Assembly (NCBI GenBank): GCA_934045075.1
Contig: OW203736.1
Span: 7,827,109-7,891,108 of the forward strand
From: Yponomeuta sedellus
Taxonomy: Eukaryota; Arthropoda; Insecta; Lepidoptera; Yponomeutidae
DNA length: 64,000 nucleotides
Direction of reading: 5' to 3'
Below are positions 31,141-41,690 of the stretch, piece by piece (the first letter of the stretch is position 1; the number at the start of each line of letters is the position of its first letter). A program made the position numbers and the translations under genes. The notes below the pieces were generated by a model. The model made no database searches. It worked only from the letters and a program-made list of their open reading frames with translations, and was not told the origin of the DNA.

Positions 31141-32040
31141 CTTGTTCTAGACATTTTATGTTGTACTACTTACCGACGTGAGTAGTAAATAAAATGCGGT
31201 TCGCATTGATACGGTGATTGAGACCGTACCTGGCGGTTTATGATAACAAGCTACGTGCACTTTCAATCATGTGCACTCTAATCAGTAACGTTAAGGACTA
31301 CTTTGCAATGCTTCTTCATCTTTTCGTGTCAGCGATTTGAGTGGTTTATATTCTTCCTGCCCAATAGATAGCCACTGCAATTTGCGTCACTTTGCAATGA
31401 AAAAAGGTTCACCTGCTGTCAACTTTAAAGTGATTCTCAAAAAACTGCCTCGCTCTAAGCGTTCTCTGTTCTACCAATGGCTTACTCACCTATGTGAGTA
31501 GTAAATAAGATGCGGCATTGGTACGGCGATTGAGACGTACGTGGAGGTTCATGGCGACAACCCACGAGCACTTCCAATCATGTACTCTTTAATCAGTTAC
31601 GTTCAGGTCTACTTTGCAATAAAAATGTTATGGTTCACCTGCTATGGACTATAAAATGATTCACGAAAAACTGTCGCGCTCTAGCCGTTCTCTGTTTTAC
31701 CGACTTGCCTATGTGAGTAGTAAATAAGACAATAGATCGATTGATTTGTGGTTGAGGCCGTACATTCAAAACATGAGTGCTTTTAATCAGGTGCACTCTA
31801 ATCAGTTTCGTTAAGAACTACTTTGGAATGAAAATATAAAGATTCACCTGCTATCTACGTACAGTGATTCACAAAAAAACTGTCGTGATCTAGACGTTCT
31901 CTGCTCTAACCGTGACTTGCTTGCCCGTGTGAGTAGTAAATATGATACGACATGCATTGGTATGGTGATTGAGACGGTACGAGGAGCTCTCTAATCAGTC
32001 ACGTTAAGGACTACTTTGCAATAAAAATATAAATATTCAC

Positions 32041-32095
32041 TATACACTATGCTATCAGTCGATAGCATAGTGTATAGTGAATATTTATATTTTTA
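32041..32095. repeat. Perfect palindrome within a satellite monomer
   Basis: ATATTCACTATACACTATGC+TATC is mirrored around an AGTC centre and extends into AAATAT. Neighbouring monomers read ATTCACCTGCTATCGACTAAA with no inverted part, so this copy gained an inverted arm of at least 25 bp. Confidence 0.9.
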
Positions 32096-32798
32096 AATAA
32101 AGTGATTCACGAGAAACTGTCTCGCTCTAGACGTTATCTGCTCTACTGACGGCTTGCTTGTCTACGCGAGTAGTAAAATATGATACGACGTGCATTGGTA
32201 TGGTGATTGAGACGGTACGAGCAGCTCTCTAATCAGTTACACTAAGGACTACTTTGCAATGAAAATATAAAGATTCAACTGCTATTGACTATAAAGTGAT
32301 TCACAAAAAACTGTCGTGCTCTAGACGTTCTCCGCTCTAACCATGACTTGCTTGCCCGTGTGAGTAGTAAATATGATACGACGTGCGTTAGTGTGGTGAT
32401 TGAGACCGTAGCATGGCAGTTTATGGCGACAACCCACGAGCACTTTCAATCATGTGCACTCTAATCAGTAACGTTAAGGACTACTTTGCGAATAAAATAG
32501 AAACGTATAATTTATCCTATTTATTCAAAATACAGGTTCACCTGCTATCGGCTAAAGTGATTCACGAAAAACTGTCTCGTTCTTCACGTCTCTGCTCTAC
32601 CGAACGGCTTACTTGCCTGTGTGAGTAGTAAATAGTACTATAGATACGCAGTGTGCGTTTGTACGGTGATTGAGACCGTACGTGGAGGTTTATGATGGTA
32701 GCCTACAAGTACTTTCTATCAGGGGTATTCTAATCTGTAACGTTAAAGACTACTTTGCAACAAAAAATAGTAACCTACGAGTATAATATAACCTTTTT

Positions 32799-33340
32799 TT
32801 ATTACATGGCAATAAAGAGGAAAACCTTTAACACATGCATCTTGCCGTGCCTGACGTACGGCTGTGAAACATGGGCACTCACTGTGACCCATAGAGATAA
32901 ACTCGCCAGATGCCAAAGAGCTATGGAGAGAAGCATGACAGGCCATAAAAGACAGGACAGGGTGAGAAACACCGACCTACGAACCAAAACGGGAGTCACC
33001 GATGTCTTTACACGTGTGGACCAACAAAAGTGGCGATGGACAGGCCACTTGCTAAGGGACACAAAGGGGAAGTGGAGCACCGAGGTGACATATTGGTACC
33101 CACGAGATGGCAGGAGAAACCAAGGCAGGCAACATCACAGATGGGAAGACGACATAAAGATCACAGCTGGACCTAACTGGAGAAGGGTTGCAAAGGAAAG
33201 AGACCAGTGGAAATCGTTGGAGGAGGCCTATGCCGAGAGGCACACTGTGTTAAGAGACATTCTCTGAACTAATAGACTCATATTAATCTAATCTAAGGAA
33301 CTTCATCTCTCTAATACAGAATAAAAGGGCTTATTATTAT
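32799..33340 (+). mobile_element. RTE-type retrotransposon, 5'-truncated, with target duplication
   Basis: TATAATATAACCTTTTT lies at 32782-32798 and 33341-33357 (17 bp), within a satellite monomer that normally reads TATAATACAACCTTTTTATT. The insert of about 540 bp ends in a TTATTATTAT tail. Confidence 0.9.
32806..33267 (+). pseudogene. RTE-type reverse transcriptase C-terminus
   Basis: An open frame in the insert reads FNTCILPCLTYGCETWALT, then RCQRAMERSMTGHKRQDRV, QQKWRWTGHLLRDTKGKWS and GPNWRRVAKERDQWKSLEE, stopping at 33265. This YGCETW...QKWRWxGH...RWxDD...AxxRxxWxxxEEA pattern is the usual end of BovB/RTE-like endonuclease/reverse transcriptases in insects. Only the C-terminal 150 residues remain and none of the catalytic motifs, so it is inert. 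It has no internal stop and is therefore fairly young. Residues encoded before 32806 come from the target. Confidence 0.85.
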
Positions 33341-33915
33341 TATAATATAACCTTTTTATTTAATATACAGCTACACCTGTTATCGACTAAAGAGATTCAC
33401 AAAAAACTGTCTCGTTCTTCACGTTCTCTGCTCTACCGAACGGCTTACTCGCCTGTGTAAGTAGTAAATAGTACTATAGATACACGGCGTGCGTTTGTAC
33501 GGTGATTGAGACCATAATTTCAATACACGAGTACTTTCCATCAGGTGCAATCTAATCAGTTTCGTTAAGGACTTCTTTAGCTGAAGAATATAAAGATTCA
33601 CCTGCTATCGACTAAAGTGATTTACAAAATACTATCTCGTTCTTCACGTTTTTTGCTCTACCGAACGGCTTACTCGCCTGTGTAAGTAGTAAATAGTACT
33701 ATAGATACACGGCGTGCGTTTGTACGGTGATTGAGACCATAATTTCAATACACGAGTACTTTCCATCAGGTGCAATCTAATCAGTTTCGTTAAGGACTTC
33801 TTTAGCTGAAGAATATAAAGATTCACCTGCTATCGACTAAAGTGATTTACAAAATACTATCTCGTTCTTCACGTTTTTTGCTCTACCGAACGGCTTACTC
33901 GCCTGTGTGAGTAGT

Positions 33916-34280
33916 CGTTATCAACCCTTGTATGTCCCCACTGCTGGGGCACGGGTCTCTTCCTGCATCGCAGGAAGGTTAGGCCATACTCCACCGCGGG
34001 GGCCAAGTCCGGGTTGGTGGAGGATTGTAAGACAGTGGCGGGCCTTACTGTCAGAAGTTATCAAGCCGCCCATAAGGCCTCTGACATGGCTTAACGACTG
34101 CCATTATATGACAGCCGGCACCAACGGCTTAACGTGCCTTGCGAAGCACGGAAGCGCTCGGAAAAATGCCACTAGCGGTAGTCACGGGACGCTCACCCAT
34201 CCCATACCTGACCGCGCCTGTTGTTGCTTAACCAAGTGATTGTTTCCAATCACTCGGTTCGCCTAGGCCACGAGCGCTTC
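33916..34280 (-). mobile_element. SINE-5S, full length, with target duplication
   Basis: GTGTGAGTAGT occurs at 33905-33915 and 34281-34291, an 11-bp duplication of satellite sequence. The 365-bp element on the minus strand starts GAAGCGCTCGTGGCCTAGG. It contains the 5S-like head (TTAAGCAACAACAGGCGCGG, GGGATGGGTGAGCGTCCCG) and ends CATACAAGGGTTGATAACG. This is the reference copy for the family here. Confidence 0.92.
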
Positions 34281-34560
34281 GTGTGAGTAGTAAATAGTAG
34301 TATAGATACACGGCGTGCGTTTGTACGGTGATTGACACCATAATTTCAATACATGAGTACTTTCCATCAGGTGCAATCTTATCAGTTTCGTTAAGGACTA
34401 CTTTGCCTCAAGAATATAACCGTTCAGCTGCTATCGACTAAAGCTATTCATGAAAAACTGTCGCTCTAGACCTTTTGTGCTCTACCGAACGGCTTACTCG
34501 CCTGTGTGAGTAGTGAATAACACAATAGATACGCCGCGTGCGTTTGTACGGTGATTGAGA

Positions 34561-34590
34561 CCGTACGTGGATAAACCTCCACGTACGGTC
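34561..34590. repeat. Short inverted duplication in a satellite monomer
   Basis: ACCGTACGTGGA TAAAC CTCCACGTACGGT: the normal monomer continues ACCGTACGTGGAGGTTTATG, so the second half is an inverted copy. Confidence 0.8.
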
Positions 34591-35194
34591 GGTACGGTAC
34601 GGATGGTAGCCTACAAGTACTTTCTATCAGGTGTATTCTAATCAGTTACATTAAAGACTACTTTGCAACAAAGATAACCTATAATACAACCTTTTTATTT
34701 TACACAGCTTCACCTGCTATCGACTAAAATGATTCATGAAAAACTGTCTCGCTCTAGACGTTCTCTGCTCTACCGAACGGCTTACTTGCCTGTGTGTGTA
34801 GTGAATAACACAATAGATACGCGGCGTGCGTTTGTGCGGTGATTGAGACCATACGTGGAGGTTTATCACGCCAACCTACGAGTCCTTTCTATCAGGTGCT
34901 TCGTGGATTTTGCCGCGGGGGGTTCGTTCGACAATATTGGATCGGGAAAATGTAATACAAGTTTTCGAGTAGGTTGGATACGAGTACTTCGTGTAGAAAT
35001 TCCGATTCTGAGTTAGTTGGTTAGATTTTTTTTGTCAATAGATTAAGTTTTTCATTGAATTCTAAACGTATAGAATTCAATGGGAAAGCTAAACCTAGGT
35101 TCGTTACTTCGTGCTTAAATTGCGATTTTGGTTATTTAGCAGATTATGTGGTCGTAAGTTGATTAGAATATTTTCGTATGTCATTAGACTTATT

Positions 35195-35600
35195 TAAGCT
35201 TGCCTGAAACGCGGTTCAAAACATGTGTTAAGTACCCTTTGTGCCAAAGGGATACTATAACATAAATGATTATTTAGATGACAATGATGTCTGGAATTAA
35301 ATCCAGTACAATGCATGAGTTCTATGTTTTAAAATACTTATGTAAACTTTGTTAATTTAGGACTTTGAAAAGACTAAGTTTGAAGTTTTTTCCCATTTTT
35401 TTTCTCCAAAATTATCTAGATTTTGAAATAGTGTCCATTTCAAAGTCTAGATCTTCTTCTTCTTCAGGCTATATTATGTAGTCCACTGCTGGACATAGCC
35501 CTCCCCTAATGAGTGCCATAGCGCCCTGTCAAAGTCTAGATCTTAGTTTGAATTATAACGTCTATCAAGCCGCAGTGTCTGCGCTACTATGAATAAAACC
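35195..35600 (+). mobile_element. Non-LTR retrotransposon 3' end
   Basis: GCTTGCCTGAAACGCGGTTC, then AAATGATTATTTAGATGACA and CCATTTTTTTTCTCC, homologous to 6385-6720 but without the hairpin found there. Interrupted by the RTE-tail at 35456-35528. Confidence 0.65.
35456..35528 (-). mobile_element. RTE-tail fragment with 16-bp target duplication
   Basis: TCAAAGTCTAGATCTT lies at 35440-35455 and again at 35529-35544. The insert is only 73 bp: TCTTCTTCAGGCTATATTAT to GAGTGCCATAGCGCCCTG. Confidence 0.9.
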
Positions 35601-35929
35601 TTTTTATTTCATATAATTTCACAAAAACTAAACTTTTGTTTAACCTCCCTTTTTCCATAATATAACCGAAGTATACCTGTATACCGAAGAGTCTGCCATT
35701 TGCCACGATCCTGACCATCATTTGTTTATTTCATGCAATGATAGGGAAAACTACAGCGAAATTAATAACGAAAAATTCAAAATTTAACATTTATAACATG
35801 GCCATTATTAATAATAGTTTACAGGCTATAAAAAAAAAATACTAGAGAAAAAATATTACTTACTTTTTTACCATCATTAATCTTTAAACTTTGCATTTCT
35901 TCTGAGCTCAAACATTTTAACATGTACGT
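35601..35929. other. Intergenic, nothing recognised
   Basis: AT-rich; no gene seen. Confidence 0.4.
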
Positions 35930-36090
35930 AATACAGAGAATAGTGTAAAGAGGTTCGAAATTTCACTGATGCCGGTGAGTCGCCCATTGGCTCAGTTGGA
36001 TAGAGCGCTGGCACGGATAGCCAGAGGTCGCGGGTTCGAATCCCGGCATGGGTGGAATTGTTAGCCTCTAAATAGGTTTTTAAACATTTT
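35930..36090 (+). mobile_element. SINE-B, head part
   Basis: GTACGTAATACAGAGAATAG to GCCCATTGGCTCAGTTGG, GCGGGTTCGAATCCCGG and TTAGCCTCTAAATAGG. Confidence 0.8.
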
Positions 36091-36427
36091 ATTTTTCCAA
36101 ATACTCCATAGCAGGAGACACCACTAACTAAAACAGAAGAACTAAACAAAACAAAAAAGAAGAAACACTTATTCCCTTTCACGAGATTAAAGAAAGGCAA
36201 TGGTTAGCAATGCAAATGGGAAGTTGCAATAAAAGTTCCGTGGACTGCTAGACGCGGCGTCCTATTATTGATTCTAGCTTGGCTTCGAAAAGAAAAGTTG
36301 TTCGAAAAGACTAGTGCTGGGACGACGGGACGGTAGTTAGACCAACCAATTTTTTTTATGCAGCTCATATACGACCCGCTGCATAGCACAAGCCTTCACG
36401 CGATTATTTATCAGGTAAAACGTACTT

Positions 36428-36545
36428 TACACTTTATTGTACACGAAAAACACAAAAAAGAAATACAATGAAAGAAAATACATGTACAAAGGCGAGCTTA
36501 TCTCTGTAAGAGATTTCTTCCAGCAAACCTTGGGGAGTCTGAGTG
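36428..36545 (-). mobile_element. LINE 3' end (same family as 2385)
   Basis: ACTTTATTGTACACGAAAAA, then GTACAAAGGCGAGCTTATCT and AGATTTCTTCCAGCAAACC. Confidence 0.6.
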
Positions 36546-36697
36546 GGGATGTGAAACGGGTCTATGCACGTGCACAACATACACTACATACTAATACACT
36601 TACACAGATAACAAAATCATGCCAAGATAGATATCTACCCAAATACATAAAAAATCTTATAATGAAAAGAATAAACTACATAAACCATCAAATAAAT

Positions 36698-37046
36698 ATA
36701 CATACATACATACATACATACATACATACATACGTACGTACGTACATACATACATACATACATACATACATACATACATACATACATACATACATACATA
36801 CATACATACATACATACATACATACATACATACATACATACATACATACATACATACATACATACATACATACATACATACATACATACATACATACATA
36901 CATACATACATACATACATACATACATACATACATACATACATACATACATACATACATACATACATACATACATACATACATACATACATACATACATA
37001 CATACATACATACATACATACATACATACATACATACATACATACA
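36698..37046. repeat. CATA microsatellite, about 350 bp
   Basis: CATA/TACA tetranucleotides with a short CGTA variant block near 36731. Frames of 133-221 codons across it spell repeated YIHT or MYVC and are artefacts of a 12-bp reading period. Confidence 0.97.
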
Positions 37047-37405
37047 AGCGAGAGCCCCAGGTTCGATCCCGAGTGCGGGCATGTACCAATGACTTTGTTT
37101 AATTTCAAAGTTACGTACATTTGCGAATTTGTAGTCGCAATACCACACGCTAACGGTGAAGGAAAACATCGTGAGGAAACCCGCGGCTTGGTTGGCTCCG
37201 CACGTATTGACTAGTCTTTCCTGTGGGCTAGGCCGACTAAGCTGTCAGGGTGGTATAGGTGCTGGGCAAGCCTACACCATCTTTAAAACCATGTCCCAGG
37301 CACTACAGCGTCGGAGTGGTCCCTTCACCCATCTAGTGTGAGTGAAGATACCACTGGACGCTGCATAAATCATCTCATTAAGTGGATGCAAAAAGGCCAA
37401 TATTA
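37047..37405 (+). mobile_element. SINE-C relative lying between two CATA arrays
   Basis: CCCCAGGTTCGATCCC (B box), CATGTACCAATGACTTTG, GGTGAAGGAAAACATCGTGA, then a different 3' part (CTGTGGGCTAGGCCGAC, AGCGTCGGAGTGGTCCC, CACTGGACGCTGCATAA) ending at AAAAGGCCAATATTATTA. An inverted copy with the same 3' part is at 63420-63785. Confidence 0.7.
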
Positions 37406-37436
<31 letters not shown>

Positions 37437-37588
37437 CATACATACATACATACATACATACATACATACATACATACATACATACATACATACATACATA
37501 CATACATACATACACACATACATACATACATACATACATACATACATACATACATACATACATACATACATACATACATACATACATA
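37406..37588. repeat. CATA microsatellite, about 180 bp
   Basis: Continuous CATA units with one CACA variant near 37512. Confidence 0.97.
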
Positions 37589-37689
37589 AACAATACAGAA
37601 TAAGAACCTACTTACATAAATACCTATCAAAGAGCTAAGATATAGACAGATAATGCTCTTACAACCGTTTCCTGAAAGTACTGAATGAC

Positions 37690-37795
37690 GGGCTAGTACG
37701 ATCTGCGGCAGTGTAATTACCTTACTTCCCGACGTTTCGGCCGCGTTATTGTTGTCTACCCAAGACCACGGCAACTGTAACGCTGCCGAAACCTT
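37690..37795. mobile_element. FB fragment
   Basis: GTAATTACCTTACTTCCCGA, CGTTTCGGCCGCG and ACCACGGCAACTGTAACGC. Confidence 0.5.
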
Positions 37796-37803
37796 TACCC
37801 CAT

Positions 37804-37980
37804 GGTACGTCTACCCCATTGGGCAGCCGAAAGAGGGGGCGGCCAAGGACCGCCTGGAAAAGATCAATAGACCAAGAGGCCAAGTCGATCGGCACTAGCT
37901 GGCCTGAATTAGAAGCTGCCGCGAACCACCGTCAGAAGTGGAATTCTGTGGTTGAGGCCCTATGCTCCGCTAGGAGTTAA
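37804..37980 (+). pseudogene. LINE C-terminus (GRPRTAW...EALCSARS)
   Basis: A 58-codon open frame with no ATG reads GSRKRGRPRTAWKRSIDQE, then WPELEAAANHRQKWNSVVEA and LCSARS, stopping at 37978. This is the usual C-terminal GRPxxxW...W...VEALCxxRS block of a widespread insect LINE. The 3' UTR (AATAAATAATCGC, ATATAACTATGTAT) is the same sequence seen at the outer ends of FB copies, linking FB to this LINE. The 3' UTR is cut by a SINE-5S insertion. Confidence 0.7.
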
Positions 37981-38044
37981 AAGACCGAAGAGATAATAAA
38001 TAATCGCTATTAGACCCGTTTGATACGAGTATATAACTATGTAT

Positions 38045-38361
38045 ACGTTATCAACCCTTGTATGTCCCCACTACTGGGGCACGGGTCTCTTCCTGCATCG
38101 CAGGAAGGTTAGGCTATACTCCACCACGGGGGCCAAGTCCGGGTTGGTGGAGGATTGTCAGACAGTGGCGGGCCTTACTGTCAGTAGTTATCAAGCCGCC
38201 CATAAGGCCTCTGACATGGCTTAACGACTGCCATTATATGACAGACAGCCGGCACCAACGGCTTAACGTGCCTTGCGAAGCACGGAAGCGCTCGGAAAAA
38301 TGCCACTAGCGGTAGTCACGGGACGCTCACCCATCCCGTACCTGACCGCGCCTGTTGTTGC
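38045..38361 (-). mobile_element. SINE-5S, 5'-truncated, with 14-bp target duplication
   Basis: ATATAACTATGTAT at 38031-38044 and 38362-38375. The copy is truncated at its 5' end inside the 5S-like head (stops at CGCGCCTGTTGTTG) and has an extra GACA near 38240. Confidence 0.9.
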
Positions 38362-38399
38362 ATATAACTATGTATGAGTATCGCGAATCATTAAGAAAT

Positions 38400-38650
38400 A
38401 ACATAGGCCTTCTCTCAGAGAGAATATGGGCCTAATTACCACACGGGCCTACCGCGGGTTGGAATTTTCAAGCGCTGAGGTATTTGAACAACTCAGACAC
38501 TCAGGTTTCCTCACGACGTCTTCCTTTACCGTCAGTGAGTGGTATTGCTACTACAACTTCACAAATGTACATAACATAGAAAACAAAGTCATTGGTACAT
38601 GCCGAGAATCAAATCCACGAACTCCTGATGGAGAACCCAATATTCTACTA
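38400..38650 (-). mobile_element. SINE-C
   Basis: GGCCTTCTCTCAGAGAG, CAAGCGCTGAGGTATTTG, CTCAGACACTCAGGTTTCC and CATGCCGAGAATCAAATCC with a degraded head. Confidence 0.7.
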
Positions 38651-38814
38651 CTCTCTTTTAATCCCCGCCCGCTTCTCTTTTAGTTCTTGGTGTAGAATTA
38701 ATAAAAAAATATAGAAGTTCAATACTGTGGTTTTATTTCAATTAGTCAATTGTAGTTAGTATAGGGCTAACGAGATCTGTGTAATATGTCCATGAATATT
38801 TATTGATTTACACC

Positions 38815-38935
38815 TCGGTTCCACTAAGCCACGAGCGCTTCTCAAAAATCTTTACTAATATGAATTTACACAGGTTGTATCTCGGAGGAAACCAAACTAG
38901 GATAAACCTGTGCTATGGTTACCTGCAAATATATA
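38815..38935 (-). mobile_element. SINE-5S head scrap and SINE-E fragment
   Basis: CTCGGTTCCACTAAGCCACG+AGCGCTTCT (5S-SINE start) is followed by AGGATAAACCTGTGCTATGG (SINE-E tail). Confidence 0.4.
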
Positions 38936-38999
38936 TATTTATTATTATAATGACACAACCCGCAACTCCACAACCACAACAACAACGCAACGCGGTTCA

Positions 39000-39180
39000 A
39001 AAAATTTACACATTGTGCCAATAGTGATGTCTGGAATTAAAACCAGTACAATGCATGAATGCATTCAAAAAGATTTTTTTTGTTAATCTTTACTTCAAAA
39101 TAATCCAGATTTAAGATGGACTTCTAACGTTGATTGAACCGCTGTCCTACTTTGAATAAAATATTTTTATTTCATTTCAC
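39000..39180 (+). mobile_element. Non-LTR retrotransposon 3' end, decayed
   Basis: AGTGATGTCTGGAATTAAAA, CAGTACAATGCATGAATG and TACTTTGAATAAAAT match the 6345/35195 LINE end. Confidence 0.5.
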
Positions 39181-39189
39181 TGCAACTCC

Positions 39190-39620
39190 TTGCATTTTAC
39201 ACTATTTTTATTTTTAATGCACTAACCCGTGCTAAGGAACAAATTTAAAAACCTATTTAGAGGCTAAAAATTTCACCCATGCCGGGATTCGAACCCGCAA
39301 CCTCTGGCTATCCGTACCAGCGCTCTACCAATTGAGCCAATGGGCGACTCACGGCATCAGTGAAATTTCGAACCTCTTTACAATATTCTCTGTATTACGT
39401 ACAGGCAGCGACATCTGACTTAAGCAAATTGCATTACTTACAGCCCCGACTACCTACTTTGCAGTTAGGTCTAACATCGGAACGATATCACTGTACTCAC
39501 ATGATTACACTATTTTTATTTTTAATGCACTAACCCGTGCTAAGGAACAAATTTAAAAACCTATTTAGAGGCCAAAAATTTCACCCATGCCGGGATTCGA
39601 ACCCGCAACCTCTGGCTATT
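39190..39620 (-). mobile_element. SINE-B, one full unit plus start of a second
   Basis: From AATGCACTAACCCGTGC at 39217, a full unit of about 303 bp leads into a second AATGCACTAACCCGTGC at about 39522 and another GGGATTCGAACCCGC head. The element is therefore partly tandem. A near-identical single unit is at 58071-58395. Confidence 0.8.
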
Positions 39621-39817
39621 TATATCCTTATATCCTTGCATTTCTTAATGATTCGATCTCAATGATCATACTCATACACAGTAATACATTAAACAGGTAT
39701 TATTTATTAGTTAATACTTCATTTCAACTCCTTTCCAACGCAACTTATTTCGATTTTAATGTAAAATAAAGTGTTATCTATCTCATTGTATAATTCAATT
39801 GCATTGTCGTCGTCAGG

Positions 39818-40100
39818 CTATACTAGTCTACTGCTGGACATAGCCCTCCCCTAATGAGCGCCATAGCTCCCTGTCTTCAGTTTGCCGCATCCAGCATCTG
39901 CGTGCAGTTTTTCGCAGATCGCCATCCCACCTAGTCGGAGGGCGTCCTATACTACGTTTACCGAGTCGCGGTCTCCACTCAAGGACACGTTTACTCCAAC
40001 GGTTGTCGGTTCTTCGCATTTCATTGTATTTATACGTAATTGTAGGTAACAACCCTAGAGAAAAGCACCGACAAAGATAGTTAAAGAATTGAAATTGCAA
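39818..40100 (-). pseudogene. RTE-type reverse transcriptase, C-terminal end, with stop
   Basis: RVLEWRPRLGKRSIGRPPTR, DGDLRKTARRCWMRQTED, RELWRSLGEGYVQQ and then an in-frame TAG where TGG is expected. Its relative at 29764 is intact. Confidence 0.75.
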
Positions 40101-40984
40101 ATTGAAAACAGACTTAACGGTACCCAGCCAATTGTCTTCGAGTCAGTTTGGAAAGCAAGAATAGTTTCCGACGTGAATTAAATCGGGTGGAAAGGTAAGG
40201 GGTGTTTTTGTACCATCAGCCAAGATTGCTGTGGATCACCTTAAGGCACTGCGCGGTAATAATTAACGCCACTACTGAATAAAAATCATACATTTTTTAA
40301 CGCGTCTCTGGAAAAAGTAACATCATAAATCTAATAAAATTTTAAACTTTCGCGACTTGAATACATAGAATATTTTCGGGGCATAATACACAAACCATCG
40401 GAACTTTCCAACGATTACTATTATTATAGCCGAATTGTGCGTGAGGCGGTTCAAATTCAGAAACACAACATTTTTAATCGGGAATGTGGTTTCAAATTGT
40501 CGCAAACGTGGGATCCGGTCATCAAGAAGTGTTCGAGTGGAAAAAAGTCGCATGGCTTAACATCCGACATTGTCAGTGTAGTGTGTAGTGTGTCGCAACC
40601 CTAATAGGGCTTTGTGATGGCTGATTGAGGGTAGTTTGAAACCTCATCAGCCGAAGATGCGAACGGGTGCCAGCCATCAGTCTTCTCGTGACCACGATGA
40701 CTGTAACGTCGTCGAAACGTCGAGGTAAAATAGCAATAAATTACTACGCGATTAAGCGCCGAAAATATTCTAACTATCATAAATCCTAATACATTACGTA
40801 GCTATTTTAGAAAGTACTGACAAGAACTTAAGTCCAAGGAGAATTTTTGTCAAAAAGGGCCGTTTTAGCGGAAATCTATTTAAGTCCTAGGTTGTTGATC
40901 CTAGGTTCTAAAAATAGTTGTCACAGTTGTTGAGCTTGATAATGTTCACTTTTTGAAAGACGTCTTATAGAAAACAGTTCAACT
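40101..40984. other. Mostly unassigned; FB-like piece at 40680-40745
   Basis: GTGACCACGATGACTGTAAC+GTCGTCGAAACGTCG is an FB/LINE-tail relative. The CTAGGTTCTAAAAATAGTTG motif at 40901 matches the 18548 repeat. No gene supported. Confidence 0.4.
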
Positions 40985-41225
40985 CGAGCCCCAGGTTCGA
41001 TTCCCAGTAAGAGTATTTACGCATGACTTTGTTTTTTTTACATTTATGTACATTTGTGAAGTTATAGTAAAATACCACTTGCTAAATGTTAATAAACCTG
41101 ACTACCTAAAGTATTAAAATGACTCAGCGCTTGGAATTACTAATGCGGTGAACACTCGTGGTAATTAAGCCCATAATCTCTCTCAGAGAAAAGGCCTGTG
41201 CCTTGTGCGGACCTTTGTGCGGATT
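40985..41225 (+). mobile_element. SINE-C, diverged
   Basis: CCCCAGGTTCGATTCCCAG, GCATGACTTTGTTT, ACTCAGCGCTTGGAATT, GTGGTAATTAAGCCC and CTCAGAGAAAAGGCCTGTGC. Confidence 0.65.
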
Positions 41226-41504
41226 GGCGATTTGACGCTTTTTCAGTAATATCTGTGTGTTTTTTATATATAATCAAGTGTTCTCTACCTATGTAGGTAT
41301 GTAAGTAAAACATTTAATACTAACGTTGTAGCGTAATTTAGACACAGCACAGGCTAAACCTGTTTTATTTTTTATTTTTTTGTGTGTTTCGTTTATTTCT
41401 GTTGTGCTAATATTATGTCAATTTTTCTGGTAATTTTGTTTCTGTGATGGGTCTTGTTGGTATAATAAATTTCTTTCTCTCTCTTGGTATCAATTACTTG
41501 TGAC

Positions 41505-41690
41505 CGCTTGTGGCATTTTTCCGAGCGCTTCCGTGCTTCGCAAGGCACGTTAAGTCGTTACTTGGTGGTTTAGGCCCGCCACTCTCTTACATCAACCCGG
41601 ACTTAGCCCCCGCGATGGAGTATGGCCTAACCTTTCTGCGAAGCAGGAAAAGACCCATGCCCCAGCACTGAGTACATACTCGTACAAAGG
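41505..41690 (+). mobile_element. SINE-5S 3' part
   Basis: GTGGCATTTTTCCGAGCGCT, CGCAAGGCACGTTAAGTCG, CAACCCGGACTTAGCCCC and AAAGACCCATGCCCCAGCAC. Confidence 0.7.

Larger units (their letters stand above)
30230..34910 (+). repeat. Satellite-like tandem array, monomer about 225 bp
   Basis: Conserved blocks recur in order: CTCGCTCTAGACGTTCTCTG, GTGTGAGTAGTAAATA, GCGTGCGTTTGTACGGTG+ATTGAGACC, AGCACTTTCAATCA, AATCAGTTACGTTAAGGACT and ATTCACCTGCTATCGAC. GTGATTGAGA occurs near 30349, 30533, 31213, 31527, 31965, 32203, 32396, 32667, 33502, 33727, 34328, 34551 and 34839. Spacing is 193-314 bp once insertions are removed; 225 bp is commonest. Units at 33419 and 33644 are almost identical. No coding capacity. 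Confidence 0.9.

Noticed and set aside
30230..34910. CRISPR-like periodic repeats
   Set aside because: Monomers are about 225 bp, diverged throughout and without unique spacers; the organism is an animal.
36437..37169. Several long frames spelling YIHTYIHT or MYVCMYVC
   Set aside because: They only translate the CATA microsatellite in different frames; no stop can arise in a pure tetranucleotide of this kind.
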